A stretch of DNA of 64,000 nucleotides from Agapetus fuscipes (taxonomy: Eukaryota > Arthropoda > Insecta > Trichoptera > Glossosomatidae), in assembly GCA_951799405.1 (NCBI GenBank), contig OX637342.1, positions 16,229,298 through 16,293,297 of the forward strand, written 5' to 3'. Both the position numbers and the translations under genes were made by a program. Shown here in pieces: positions 50,401-54,277 of the stretch (the first letter of the stretch is position 1; every line of letters begins with the position of its first letter). The notes under the pieces are model-generated. The model was not told the origin of the DNA and did no database searches. It saw only the letters and a program-made list of their open reading frames with translations.

Positions 50401-53400
50401 ATCGAGTTGTATGGCACCCTTCGCCACTGCTATCGACTATGGTGAATAAATAAAAACTCTCAGTAGGATTAGTGAATATGGGAGTCTTTTTTAATCAGCA
50501 TTTTATCACAATGCTTAGTAAATCTGGAGTCCCAACATTCCAATATTCCCTAATTACACTACGTCACAGGCAAATGTCAATGAAAATCAGATGAAAAGAT
50601 CTGTAAGTAGAGTTCAGACCAATAAAAAACAATGTTACTGTCACTACCAGCCTTGTGCGCAAACGTCACATTCGTTCTCCGGCAGGTCCGGCTTATATTA
50701 CATTAAATATATGTTATTAACTAAAATGCGCTATCTTTTTTTTCAGGAACCTGTCACAATACCGAAGACAAAGTTTAGCTGCCAAGGAAGAGTGACTGGA
50801 TACTATGCTGACTTGGAAACGGGATGTCAGGTGAGTGTAGCATCAGTGTAGAATATTTATATACTTAAAAGGAAGATTAGATTAAATTAGAAGAGAAAAT
50901 AGATACTCACAAGTAAAGTCATAGGTTAGTAAACTTTTATTAATCAATGTAGTAGACCGGTCGGCTGGGTTATGCCAGAGGGCTAGGATTTGATCCCCAA
51001 AGGGTGTCAGAAATGATTTACCGTTTCGGCAATTATACCAAGCCCAAAATAAAAATACCGCCAGGGTTTACTCAGCCTTCACAAGAAATGAGAACCAGAT
51101 CCCTAAGGCTACCTGTGAAAATACATAGCTTCCACACTTCGCATGCGAAACCCTTCGAGGACAACGCGTTAACAAGTTGTACTATACGTGCAGTGTTACG
51201 TTATGATTTATTTTATTTTAAGATAATTCACAATACCAATAAATTCATCAATAGAGCTAAAACACACACAAGCATCACTTTCTAGGGTCAATACGGAAGT
51301 TGTCCTCTTGCGAAGTAGAACACCAGATCTCTCCATCAAACAATCTCTCCATCTCTTTGGCGATCTTCCTTGGAGGCGATGTCCTACAAGTATACTGTGG
51401 GCAGCACATGACGGATTCTACAACTGTCTATCCAATCCACGTGATCTCTCCAGTACCTATACACTACACTTCCCATCTCTGAATCTATAGTCCACAATTT
51501 TCTTTTTTGGTTTGTAAATATAATCTGTTATATTTTCAGGTTTACCACATGTGCGATGGCCTTGGGAGACAGTTCAGCTACTCTTGCCCCAACACGACTC
51601 TCTTCCAGCAAAGAATGCTCATCTGCGACCACTGGTACATGGTCAACTGTACCAACTCAGAGAAGGACTACAGCGCCAATCTTCTCATAGGTAAACTTCA
51701 GAAAAAGATTCAGATACCTTCAACTACAATGTACAATAGGTTTACTACGAATGGAAATGGGCAGCTCCGGCATTTTATTTAGAACCAGCAAAGTCATCCG
51801 TGATCAACAACATCATTGATATTTGGAATGTTCATCTGTTCATTCAGATCGCCATATTTTACACAACGCATTTCTACTTCTAAAGCATTGTCAAAATATT
51901 TCACAGCTTGTTTACATGCATGACGTTTCATCCTGAGTGGCTTTCACGAGGCAGAATCATTTTTAAAGTAGGTTATTAGAATAGAAATGGCAGAACGCAA
52001 AGAATAATAGAATATTTTGAATTGTTTGTGTATTACAACTGTGAAAATTCATATTCAATAATATTTAATTTATTTAATTGAAAGATTAAAATCAAAACAC
52101 TGTTTTGTATTTTCACGATTATTATTATTTATTATTTAATTTTACAAACGTTTTCGAAAATATATCATCTTTATATCTAATCTATCTATCGTTTGTAAAA
52201 TTAAATAATAAATAATTATAATCGTGAAAATACAAAACATTGTTTTGATTTGAATCTTTCAATTAGATAAATAAAATATTATTGAATAATAGAATAGCAC
52301 AAGTATCACAAATTGATTAATATTTTGCTTGAAATACGAGTGTATGAAGTGCCATTATGACGACCGTAATTGTGATTCCAGCCAGTGTTCTAATTGGCTA
52401 CTTTATTTTATTTCAGGTCAAAGGGACAAACCTTTTGTATCCGACGATGAAGATCACCAGCGTACTCCGAGACCAGATATCTTATCAGTTCCTTACGCGC
52501 TGAACTTCAACAACTACAGAGCTTCCAGGGTCCAGGTAAAAATACTAATAAAGATTTCCAAAATTGCGATCGTAAGGTTCACGTGATTATAAAAAGGAAA
52601 ACTAAATATCTATTCAACGTTTTGTTTCAGTTCCCATCGATTGGATCATCAAAACCGGTCATTAACGACCACATTGCCAACGGGAATAATGATCTGAGTG
52701 AAGGAAGTTCACAGTTTGTTCTGCCAACACGTTGGTCAACGGAACTCAGCAACAAGAACCAGTACACCACACAAAGACCTTTCACTCAGAATTCTGGATT
52801 TGGAGGAAGACCTATTATTGTCAGTAATGCTGTGCCCAGTGGACCAAGTGGACCTTCTGCCCCTGGAAATGATCAGTCGAATTCGCAAGGATTTAAAAAT
52901 TTTGGACCTTCTACAAATCAACAATTTGCTGAGTCTCTGAGAACAGCTAGCACAGAATATCCCCAAAAAAGTGGAATTAATCAAATCAATCGCAATGATG
53001 CAGTGAATTCCATCAATCCTAGACCGCAAAATACTGGGAGTAATCAATTTATCCAGAATAGGAATTTTGCTCAACATAAAACTGTAAATAATATATTTCC
53101 TCAAAACAACGGCTTTCAGCTTAAAAACAACAATGCAAATCAAAATTTAGAATCACGCAGTTCCAATGTTGTGATCAATCCCCCACCTAAACTTATCCAG
53201 CCTCCAAAGAAAGATTTCAGTTTTGCCGGATCATCTGGACAACAGTTAAATAGTTTCAAAAAGCCTTCAAGCACCACCGTCAGATCCATAGCTACATTCA
53301 ACAATCAGTTTATTGGAAGCAACCCTCTACCACCATCACTTGAACCTTCGAGCAATGAAGATAATCAACCCCTCCAGTTTAATTTAGGGTTGAATCGGGT

Positions 53401-54277
53401 TGACAAGAATGAGTTTACTTTTATAAAAAGATTCAATCCTGATGAGGCAGACACTACAGGTCCTGATAACAATGTGCCAACAAGCTTCTCATCTAAATCA
53501 GATGAAAATCAACAAATTCTTGCTATTCCCAATAATGGATTTGAAATACAATCATCTTCTGAAACTGCTGGCATTGTTTCACAACCAGGAAATGGCAATC
53601 AAATACCTTTTTCACCATCGAAGTCATCACAAGATAACTCAAACAAACAAACAATCTACAAGCAAACAAATTTGTCACAAGATAAAGTCTTTAATGTCCC
53701 CGTTCCATTCCCGCAAGGTTTTTCAGACAACAACAACTTTGAATCTCCTTCTAACAGTATCGTGCCTCCAACAAATGAGCTGCTTCCTCCAAAAACGGAA
53801 TATTCAGAGATCCCTTCAACGACAATGGGTCCGCCAATATACTACGAATGGAAATGGGCACCCCCGGCATTTGATTTAGAACCACCAAAGCCATCCGTGT
53901 TCAGCAAAGACACACAACAAAACACAATCAAAGAAGGAAGACCTGATTATGCTCTTCCAAGATCAACGACACTAAAACCGAGTACAAACATAGTACAAAT
54001 AACTGAGAGATCATTACCTCAAGTGACTTCAAGCGGGGAAGACAGATACAAGCAAGCTTCATACTTCATTCCTGATTATGTGTTTCCATTAGACAAAGAG
54101 CATCCAGGCTACACGGAAGATGGTGCCATGACATCTTTCCAAGTCAGAATTCCACATTCGGCAAGTTTGGATGATGGGGTTCATCCTTACTATGGAGAGA
54201 ATGCTCAATGCCCTCATTGCCATCCATCGTTTGTTGTCCCTGGTACTTGTACTCCTTGCGTGATGATTCGACGTTAA
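13651..54277 (+). CDS. CPAP1-type cuticular chitin-binding protein (whole gene, 5 exons)
   Basis: Joined exons 13651-13725, 50747-50830, 51540-51690, 52417-52535 and 52631-54277 give a secreted protein of about 691 residues; all junctions keep frame. Residues 1-25 are a hydrophobic signal peptide. One complete CBM14/ChtBD2 domain follows, with cysteines at 37, 52, 58, 69, 82 and 90 (spacings 14, 5, 10, 12, 7) and the aromatic residues that bind chitin. From about 144 a low-complexity Asn/Gln/Ser/Pro tail runs to the end, with a conserved-looking YYEWKWAPPAF at 547-557 and two terminal CxxC pairs (670-673, 683-686). A single CBM14 plus a long tail is the CPAP1 layout of proteins secreted into apical extracellular matrix and cuticle. 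Which CPAP1 orthologue it is was not assigned. The link of exon 1 across 37 kb is inferred from phase, signal peptide and donor site. Confidence 0.85.
13726..15284. other. Intronic AT-rich DNA, nothing recognised
   Basis: No repeats of the families listed here and no coding similarity. Confidence 0.4.
15285..15527 (-). repeat. Family C retroposon, near full length
   Basis: From TATAATCTAAGTTGCAATG to ACCTATAAGTCAAGGAA; very close to the copy at 8009. Confidence 0.8.
15528..16372. other. Intronic DNA, no gene supported
   Basis: Two overlapping short open frames near 15535-15720 have no recognisable similarity and were not accepted as genes. Confidence 0.4.
16373..16616 (-). repeat. Family B SINE without tail
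   Basis: The reverse complement begins GACCGGTCCGTAGTCCAGTA with a B box GGTTCGAATCCC, and carries the body to the GGCGCTTTC area. Confidence 0.75.
17200..17485 (+). repeat. LINE 3' tail with terminal hairpin and (TAAA)n
   Basis: Ends in GGCACTAAGTGCC (17431-17443), a hairpin, directly followed by GTTAATAAA and a TAAA microsatellite to about 17484. The reverse-oriented insert at 18871-19023 has the same plan (GGACTATCATGTCC, then GTTAATAAAATAAA). This looks like a 3' end signal of one non-LTR family; no ORF survives. Confidence 0.55.
17448..17486. repeat. (TAAA)n microsatellite
   Basis: About nine uninterrupted TAAA units at the end of the LINE-like tail. Confidence 0.9.
17487..17705 (-). 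repeat. Family C retroposon
   Basis: Reverse-oriented unit from AATTTGCAATTTATAC to CAGTATGGATGG, where it is cut before the 5' end. Confidence 0.65.
17774..18336 (-). repeat. Composite SINE: B joined to A
   Basis: On the minus strand B (18336 to 18098, starting at its tRNA-like head) runs into A (18097 to 17774, starting CCGGTCGATAGCTCGGTTGG). The join reads AGCTCGTAAAAAG then TCCGGTCGATAG. The same join occurs at 19186. A carries the B box GGTTCAAATCCC and the GTAACTTC/GCTTAGTT tail. Confidence 0.75.
18661..18745 (-). repeat. Family C retroposon fragment
   Basis: TCTATAATCTAAGTTGCAAAG through AAGCAGACACGTAC; 5'-truncated. Confidence 0.6.
18792..19437 (+). repeat. Composite SINE: B joined to A, with insertion
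   Basis: B head at 18792 (GACCGGTCCGTAGTTCAGTG). The body is split by an insert at about 18871-19023 and then continues to AGCTCGTAAAAAG at 19185. A follows from TTCGATAGCTCAATTGG. A lacks its B-box region: after GAGAGCAACTC it jumps to AAGGTTTACTCAG. It ends near the GTGTAGCTTAGTTGC tail. Confidence 0.75.
18871..19023 (-). mobile_element. LINE-like tail inserted in SINE B
   Basis: The reverse complement ends GGACTATCATGTCC, GTTAATAAAATAAAATAAAA, the same end plan as 17200-17485. The flanking B sequence resumes at about 19024. Confidence 0.5.
19545..19861 (-). repeat. Family B SINE, full length
   Basis: Poly-A end (as T-run) at 19545, complete tail (GGGAGTCTCCCGCACAGGA), body and tRNA-like head ending CCGGTCCGTAGCTCAGTGG on the minus strand. 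One of the most complete copies here. Confidence 0.8.
20135..20669 (+). repeat. Family A SINE interrupted by family C
   Basis: Head CCGGTCGATAGCTCAGTTGG and B box GGTTCGAATCCC; the body runs to GGCCGGCCCTCT at 20363. A reverse C copy (20364-20570, 5'-truncated) follows, then A resumes CTTACCTGTAAAA. CTCT flanks both junctions. Confidence 0.8.
20364..20570 (-). repeat. Family C retroposon, 5'-truncated, nested
   Basis: Begins with the tail AATCTAATCGAATCTAATC and stops at CAAAGTGAAT. It is younger than the SINE A it interrupts. Confidence 0.8.
21060..21405 (+). pseudogene. LINE RT C-terminal remnant with (ACAAG)n tail
   Basis: Reads QRSVMRWFGHIERMNEDRLT, then GRGRPRKQWIDQISEIANEW, MKLDEMKEVCKDRVKWRHLC and a stop at 21360, then a short UTR and an ACAAG repeat tail. 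It is homologous to the LINE C-terminus at 35198-35677 but has an unrelated 3' end. Truncated copy with no RT core. Confidence 0.8.
21463..21706 (+). repeat. Family D SINE
   Basis: TATGGCCGAGGGGGCCAAGT (A-box side of a class II tRNA) and GGTTCGATCCCCGC (B box) are followed by a body ending CTGTTTCTGGCCAGGCAG, then GAATTGCATTCCTATGAAA. It shares head type and tail with 300-705. Confidence 0.6.
21717..21915 (+). repeat. Family A SINE, truncated at both ends
   Basis: CTTGCATTCTATGCTGAGAA, GGTTCGAATCCCC and the GTTACGGTGTACC body. The A box and the terminal tail are missing. Confidence 0.65.
22174..22207 (+). promoter_or_regulatory. LTR core promoter: TATA box and TCAGT initiator
   Basis: TATAAAA at 22174-22180 and TCAGT at 22203-22207. 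The initiator A lies 31 bp downstream of the TATA start, the arthropod arrangement. It would mark the U3/R border; the right LTR repeats it about 2655 bp downstream. Confidence 0.7.
22327..22536 (+). repeat. 70-bp tandem repeats inside the LTR
   Basis: CTTGAGCAAATGGGCCGAGC starts at 22327 and 22397, and a diverged form starts at 22467. The same array exists in the right LTR from about 24982. Confidence 0.85.
22997..23014 (+). promoter_or_regulatory. Primer-binding site
   Basis: TGGCGCCCAACTTAGTGG, three bases after the LTR, starts with the TGG expected to pair with a tRNA CCA end. The tRNA was not identified. Confidence 0.75.
23880..24440 (+). repeat. 41-bp minisatellite forming the element interior
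   Basis: TGCCATGCAGCC recurs at 23943, 23984, 24025 and 24066, a strict 41-bp period (TGTGCGCTGCTGTGAGCGCA core). Toward 24240-24440 units lengthen to about 51 bp. Because 41 is not a multiple of 3, the array reads open in several frames; long minus-strand frames here are by-products. Confidence 0.9.
24612..24622 (+). promoter_or_regulatory. Polypurine tract
   Basis: AGGAGGGGGAG directly before the right LTR, where plus-strand synthesis would start. Confidence 0.8.
24625..25643 (+). repeat. 3' LTR
   Basis: 1019 bp, matching the left LTR. The visible difference is the block GAGGTCATTCTC against GAGGCTTGAGGCACCTC. Followed by AGAC. Confidence 0.92.
25644..26234. other. AT-rich intronic DNA, no gene seen
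   Basis: No supported feature. Confidence 0.4.
26237..26884 (+). mobile_element. pogo/Tigger-like element (648 bp), TA-flanked
   Basis: Perfect terminal inverted repeats of about 23 bp (CAGTGGTGCCTCACACAACG and its inverse) between TA dinucleotides at 26235 and 26885. Several internal ACAACGAACTT units repeat near the left end. TA target choice and the CAGT terminus fit Tc1/mariner-pogo elements. It is too short for a whole transposase and is a deletion derivative. Confidence 0.85.
26549..26659 (+). pseudogene. Transposase C-terminal remnant
   Basis: The frame reads KQTTLDRFFMKPLAKKQKMD then EDVQDSVDST and a stop. A TTLDxFF motif close to the end is typical of Tigger/Jerky-type (CENP-B fold) transposases. 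The DDE core is missing. Confidence 0.55.
27119..27350 (+). repeat. Repeat G monomer
   Basis: CTTAGTGCTTGTTTGTCTTA through TCAAATGGTAGATAAGCCAA, the same sequence that is tandemly repeated at 43440-44115 and begins at about 63785. Confidence 0.65.
27782..28495. mobile_element. hAT-type element, 714 bp, with 8-bp duplication
   Basis: Terminal inverted repeats CAGGCCCGGATTAAG / CTTAATCCGGGCCTG. Flanks CACACGGC (27774-27781) and CACACGAC (28496-28503) match at 7 of 8. The interior holds a minus-strand LINE fragment (28195-28400). Partial copies occur at 1-135, 31186 and 35716-35812. No transposase domain seen. Confidence 0.85.
28195..28400 (-). pseudogene. LINE RT C-terminal remnant inside hAT element
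   Basis: The minus strand resembles GKGRPRKVWSDQIEDIVKEW followed by MKKVMDMNEL, related to the C-termini at 21060 and 35198. Strongly decayed. Confidence 0.6.
28789..28905 (+). pseudogene. LINE 3' end remnant
   Basis: Reads [20 protein letters not shown] then HPRLASS and a stop, with an ATG/TGA-trinucleotide tail. This is the common end of R1/Jockey-type polyproteins in insects. A related fragment lies on the minus strand at 59885-59990. Confidence 0.65.
29103..29273. mobile_element. Palindromic MITE
   Basis: Left GTGGAAGTCTCATCACCGCG and right CCGTGGTGATGAGACTTCCA are inverted arms of about 65 bp around a roughly 40-bp centre; the arms contain GGTAATATTTGTATGAAGAC. Half of it recurs inside 12623-12863. 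Confidence 0.75.
29274..29908. other. Intronic DNA, no gene seen
   Basis: Contains one of several short dispersed motifs (ACTAAAACAGCGCC near 29395; also near 35960 and 43385), otherwise nothing supportable. Confidence 0.4.
29909..30235 (+). repeat. Family A SINE, full length
   Basis: CCGGTCGATAGCTCAGTTGG head, diverged B box GTTTCGAATCCC, complete body and AGCTTAGTTGCG end. Confidence 0.85.
30330..30450 (+). repeat. Dispersed repeat shared with 46925-47060
   Basis: GAGCAAACGTCAGCCTTGTA, then CCTAGCAACTCGGCCGGTGA and CGACACAACATTGT all have close counterparts in the same order at 46925-47060. Confidence 0.6.
30860..30905 (-). repeat. Hammerhead-like core, weaker
   Basis: The reverse complement reads CTGATGATG and later GAAACGTCG. 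The intervening stem is not clearly complementary. Confidence 0.3.
31186..31250 (+). mobile_element. Left-end fragment of hAT-type element
   Basis: CAGGTCCGAATTAAGGGCGG matches the left end at 27782, but no right end follows. Confidence 0.5.
31528..31699. repeat. Long hairpin with hammerhead-like loop
   Basis: Arms 31528-31594 and 31629-31699 are inverted copies (AACAACTTTGTTTTCGATTA and ACCACAACCGGTTTT with their complements). The loop contains, on the minus strand, CTGACGA and a GCAAAC/GTTTGC stem. Confidence 0.7.
31742..31840 (-). mobile_element. Helitron 3' end
   Basis: Read on the minus strand it ends ACCGTGCGCAGCACGGT, CAGTCTG, CTAG before T: a strong hairpin followed by the Helitron terminus. 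CCCGAAGGGCCTA and the terminal block are shared with 4870-5325. The 5' end was not found. Confidence 0.6.
31915..34200 (+). repeat. ~400-bp tandem array derived from family C
   Basis: About six units; CCTTGA unit starts at about 32315, 32718, 33129, 33523 and 33935 (spacing 394-412), plus a first unit from about 31915. Each unit is a full C sequence (TTCACTTGACAAATGTTCC, CATGCAGCATTTATAAG, CAACTTAGATTATATATTC) followed by a second, 5'-truncated C tail (GTTTGTGGGCGTGCATTC then CAACTTTAGATTATAAATTA). Short frames inside are incidental. Confidence 0.9.
34636..34712 (+). repeat. ~38-bp tandem duplication
   Basis: ATGGGGAGGCCGTTGCATTT with the following TATATTATAGGGG occurs twice in succession. 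Confidence 0.85.
34826..35697 (-). mobile_element. LINE 3' portion whose UTR ends in family C
   Basis: The minus-strand ORF (35677-35198) reads MYGSEAWTVSEREISKVHTV, then RSMLRWFGHLERMSDERLTK, GRGRPRKVWKDQISEIANEW and a stop: the C-terminal 159 residues of an endonuclease-RT polyprotein. After a short UTR (35197-35083) family C follows directly, ending in TATAGATTATAGATTATAGA. The copy at 49852-50289 carries the same UTR plus C in one piece, so C is the 3' end of this LINE. 5'-truncated; RT catalytic core absent. Confidence 0.85.
35716..35812 (+). mobile_element. Right-end fragment of hAT-type element
   Basis: TTTTCCCGCACCATGGCCCC and GGTTAATCCAGGCCTG match the right end of 27782-28495. Confidence 0.5.
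36295..36535 (-). repeat. Family C retroposon
   Basis: From ATCTTATCTAATCTAAGCTG to GGTCAGCCGCATACCAA. A short motif just upstream (36225-36290) recurs inverted at about 55045-55120. Confidence 0.75.
36943..37350. mobile_element. Candidate foldback element
   Basis: GCCCGGTATATTCATG at the left and GAAAATACCGAGCC at the right are inverted, with TTAGTTAACT motifs near both ends. Moderately convincing. Confidence 0.4.
37963..38108 (+). pseudogene. LINE RT C-terminal remnant with ACAAG tail
   Basis: Nearly the same nucleotide sequence as 21250-21395 (ATGAAAGAAGTATGCAAGGA, then CACTTGTGTGGAGGTACC) but shorter; a SINE A follows directly. Confidence 0.75.
38109..38428 (+). repeat. Family A SINE
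   Basis: Diverged head TTAGATCAGTGGGTAGTG, B box GGTTCGAATCCC, complete body and AGCTTAGTTGCG end. Confidence 0.8.
38432..38580 (+). repeat. Family C retroposon fragment
   Basis: CTTGACTTATAGTATGGTATG start; lost after the GTTCATATGAGAT block. Confidence 0.55.
38581..39462. other. AT-rich intronic DNA, no gene seen
   Basis: No supported feature. Confidence 0.4.
39463..39710 (+). repeat. Family C retroposon, near full length
   Basis: TTCCTTGACTTATAGGTTGG through TTTGCAACTTAGATTTAGAT. Confidence 0.8.
39808..40150 (-). repeat. Family A SINE, full length
   Basis: The minus strand begins CGATCGATAGCTCAGGTGG, has B box GGTTCGAATCCC, and ends at the AGTTGCGTTTGCG tail. Confidence 0.8.
40169..40433 (+). 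mobile_element. Candidate short Helitron (265 bp)
   Basis: TCTACATAATAGTAAAACCG after A; ends AGACGTTGTCCTGTCT hairpin, then AAATTGCTTTGAG and CTAG before T. A related but decayed end lies at about 10464. Confidence 0.5.
40434..41229. other. AT-rich intronic DNA, no gene seen
   Basis: Short minus-strand frames near 40957-41247 have no recognisable content. Confidence 0.4.
41230..41376 (-). repeat. Element with hammerhead-like core
   Basis: The reverse complement reads CTGATGA, a GACCT/AGGTC stem, GAAA, ACGTT (41373 down to 41344), with AACACTGTTT and AACACTGTGAA termini near 41285 and 41230. Confidence 0.5.
41936..42190 (+). repeat. Family C retroposon, full length
   Basis: ATCCTTGACTTAAAGGTTGG to ACTTAGATTATAGATTATAG; close to the copy at 34826. 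Confidence 0.85.
42477..42940 (+). repeat. B head joined to full A SINE
   Basis: B head and early body (42477-42600, GTAGTCTAGTGGTAACGC) run into A from TTCGATAGTTCAGTTGG. The join lies at a different point in B than in the two other composites. A ends near 42940. Confidence 0.7.
43440..44115 (+). repeat. 193-bp tandem repeat (family G)
   Basis: TCATCTTTGAATCAAATGG occurs at 43679, 43872 and 44065, a period of exactly 193 bp. The unit matches single copies at 27119 and 63785. Confidence 0.9.
44361..45155. mobile_element. Foldback element with inverted ends
   Basis: CGGTGTTTTTAACGTTAGCT at the left and GCTAACGTTGAAAATACCG at the right. The interior includes a minus-strand hammerhead-like core (44603-44575: CTGATGA, GCCT/AGGC stem, GAAA) and a stretch of AT-rich short repeats (ATAAATTTAAAGTCAAATTA type). 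Confidence 0.55.
45250..45475 (+). repeat. Family C retroposon
   Basis: CTTGACTAATAGATAATAC through GTGGGTATGTAGGTATTTAA; it runs straight into a reverse partial copy. Confidence 0.65.
45476..45570 (-). repeat. Family C fragment, inverted next to previous copy
   Basis: ATCAACTTTTGCCGATCTTC to CTCATACCGACCTAC. With the forward copy it could fold into a hairpin. Confidence 0.65.
45612..45866 (-). repeat. Family C retroposon, near full length
   Basis: ATTCTAATATAATCTAATC tail side to ACCTATAAGTCAAGGAAC. Confidence 0.8.
46100..46920. other. Intronic DNA, no gene seen
   Basis: Includes a short motif (AAGCAATAACAAAATA, then CCGGCCATGTGGCGTCAC, 46805-46865) also found near 7740-7790. Confidence 0.4.
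46925..47060 (+). repeat. Dispersed repeat shared with 30330-30450
   Basis: GAGCATACGTCAGTCATGTA and CCTAGCAACCCGGCCGACTG in the same order as in the partner. Confidence 0.6.
47323..47541 (+). CDS. Unrecognised exon-like open frame (72 codons)
   Basis: An open frame reads KTFEKMLPVVNNKGMLWTRH and on to SSEWFNCFLCH with a stop at 47541. It is preceded by a good acceptor (CTTTTTTGCAG, ending at about 47329), so it could be a terminal exon. Composition looks more protein-like than the surrounding DNA, but I recognise no domain and see no upstream exon. It could equally be a fragment of an old mobile element. If real, it lies inside the long intron of the chitin-binding gene. Confidence 0.25.
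   Translation: MQKTFEKMLPVVNNKGMLWTRHTRKVVGTINLSDQLTRLCNLSKADTYFTSLVDKMAKNEMSSEWFNCFLCH
47905..48465 (-). repeat. Dispersed repeat E
   Basis: The reverse complement of GGCCGGATTACTTCCAAATC, GATTATCGGGAATTTAC and GTGACGTCACATAGCCGAGG appears in the same order at 8257-8800, where a LINE interrupts it. Confidence 0.55.
48466..49437. other. AT-rich intronic DNA, no gene seen
   Basis: No supported feature. Confidence 0.4.
49438..49762 (-). repeat. Family A SINE, head cut by a hAT element
   Basis: Tail, body and B box (GGTTCGAATTCC, minus strand) are present. The copy stops within the A box at GAGCTATCGAC, where the hAT element begins. Confidence 0.8.
49763..50429. mobile_element. hAT-type MITE with perfect 8-bp duplication
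   Basis: CAGTGGCGAAGGGTGCCATA and its inverted end GGCACCCTTCGCCACTG. CTATCGAC flanks both sides (49755-49762 and 50430-50437). It landed in the A box of a SINE A and later received a LINE insertion (49852-50289). Confidence 0.9.
49852..50289 (-). mobile_element. LINE 3' end including family C, nested in hAT
   Basis: The minus strand starts in the LINE ORF (CTGGATGAAATGAAAGAAGT), continues through the same UTR as at 35083-35197, then family C, and ends in TATAGATTTATTATTATA. 5'-truncated. Near identical to 34826-35268. Confidence 0.9.
50747..50830 (+). CDS. CPAP1 exon 2
   Basis: Acceptor TTTTTTTTCAG, donor CAG then GTGAGT, 28 codons in phase 0. Encodes EPVTIPKTKFSCQGRVTGYY then ADLETGCQ, with the first two cysteines of the chitin-binding domain. 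Confidence 0.92.
50956..51210 (+). repeat. Family A SINE, strongly diverged
   Basis: Lies in intron 2. ACCGGTCGGCTGGGTTATGC head, body with GTTTACTCAGCCTTCACAAG, and partial tail. Confidence 0.65.
51540..51690 (+). CDS. CPAP1 exon 3
   Basis: Acceptor ATATTTTCAG, donor ATAG then GTAAAC, 50 codons plus one base. Encodes VYHMCDGLGRQFSYSCPNTT and on to ICDHWYMVNC with cysteines three to six. Confidence 0.95.
51700..51812 (+). pseudogene. Decayed partial copy of CPAP1 exon 5 in intron 3
   Basis: The sequence matches exon 5 at about 53800-53908. One frame preserves IPSTTM (51712-51729). After a one-base shift another reads YYEWKWAAPAFYLEPAKSSV (from 51743), against YYEWKWAPPAFDLEPPKPSV in exon 5. 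See the separate finding. Confidence 0.8.
52052..52288. repeat. Long inverted repeat (hairpin) in intron 3
   Basis: Arms 52052-52150 and 52190-52288, about 99 bp each with few mismatches (TATTCAATAATATTTAATTT and AACACTGTTTTGTATTTTCA against their complements), loop of about 39 bp containing a TTTTCGAAAA motif. Confidence 0.85.
52417..52535 (+). CDS. CPAP1 exon 4
   Basis: Acceptor TTTATTTCAG, donor CCAG then GTAAAA. Completes Gly104 and reads QRDKPFVSDDEDHQRTPRPD and on to NNYRASRVQ. A linker after the chitin-binding domain. Confidence 0.9.
52631..54277 (+). CDS. CPAP1 exon 5 (terminal)
   Basis: Acceptor TTTTGTTTCAG. 548 codons and a stop. Encodes the Asn/Gln/Ser/Pro-rich tail with no folded domain recognised, the YYEWKWAPPAF motif and the CPHC and CTPC pairs close to the end. 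The frame is open upstream to 52583, but that part is intron. Confidence 0.93.
   Translation, partial: FPSIGSSKPVINDHIANGNNDLSEGSSQFVLPTRWSTELSNKNQYTTQRPFTQNSGFGGRPIIVSNAVPSGPSGPSAPGNDQSNSQGFKNFGPSTNQQFAESLRTASTEYPQKSGINQINRNDAVNSINPRPQNTGSNQFIQNRNFAQHKTVNNIFPQNNGFQLKNNNANQNLESRSSNVVINPPPKLIQPPKKDFSFAGSSGQQLNSFKKPSSTTVRSIATFNNQFIGSNPLPPSLEPSSNEDNQPLQFNLGLNRVDKNEFTFIKRFNPDEADTTGPDNNVPTSFSSKSDENQQILAIPNNGFEIQSSSETAGIVSQPGNGNQIPFSPSKSSQDNSNKQTIYKQTNLSQDKVFNVPVPFPQGFSDNNNFESPSNSIVPPTNELLPPKTEYSEIPSTTMGPPIYYEWKWAPPAFDLEPPKPSVFSKDTQQNTIKEGRPDYALPRSTTLKPSTNIVQITERSLPQVTSSGEDRYKQASYFIPDYVFPLDKEHPGYTEDGAMTSFQVRIPHSASLDDGVHPYYGENAQCPHCHPSFVVPGTCTPCVMIRR

Larger units (their letters stand above)
13726..50746 (+). 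other. Candidate 37-kb intron 1
   Basis: Bounded by GTAAGC and a T-rich TTTCAG acceptor. It contains an LTR element, hAT and pogo elements, LINE fragments and a tandem array, all described separately. Contiguous transcript evidence would be needed to prove it is a single intron. Confidence 0.65.

Noticed and set aside
50591..50746. In-frame extension upstream of CPAP1 exon 2 with its own ATG
   Set aside because: It runs through a clear polypyrimidine tract and acceptor, lacks a signal peptide, and would place Cys-rich non-homologous residues before the chitin-binding domain.
52583..52630. Start codon at 52583 for the long final exon
   Set aside because: These codons are intron 4 sequence ending in TTTTGTTTCAG; exon 4 joins at 52631 in phase.
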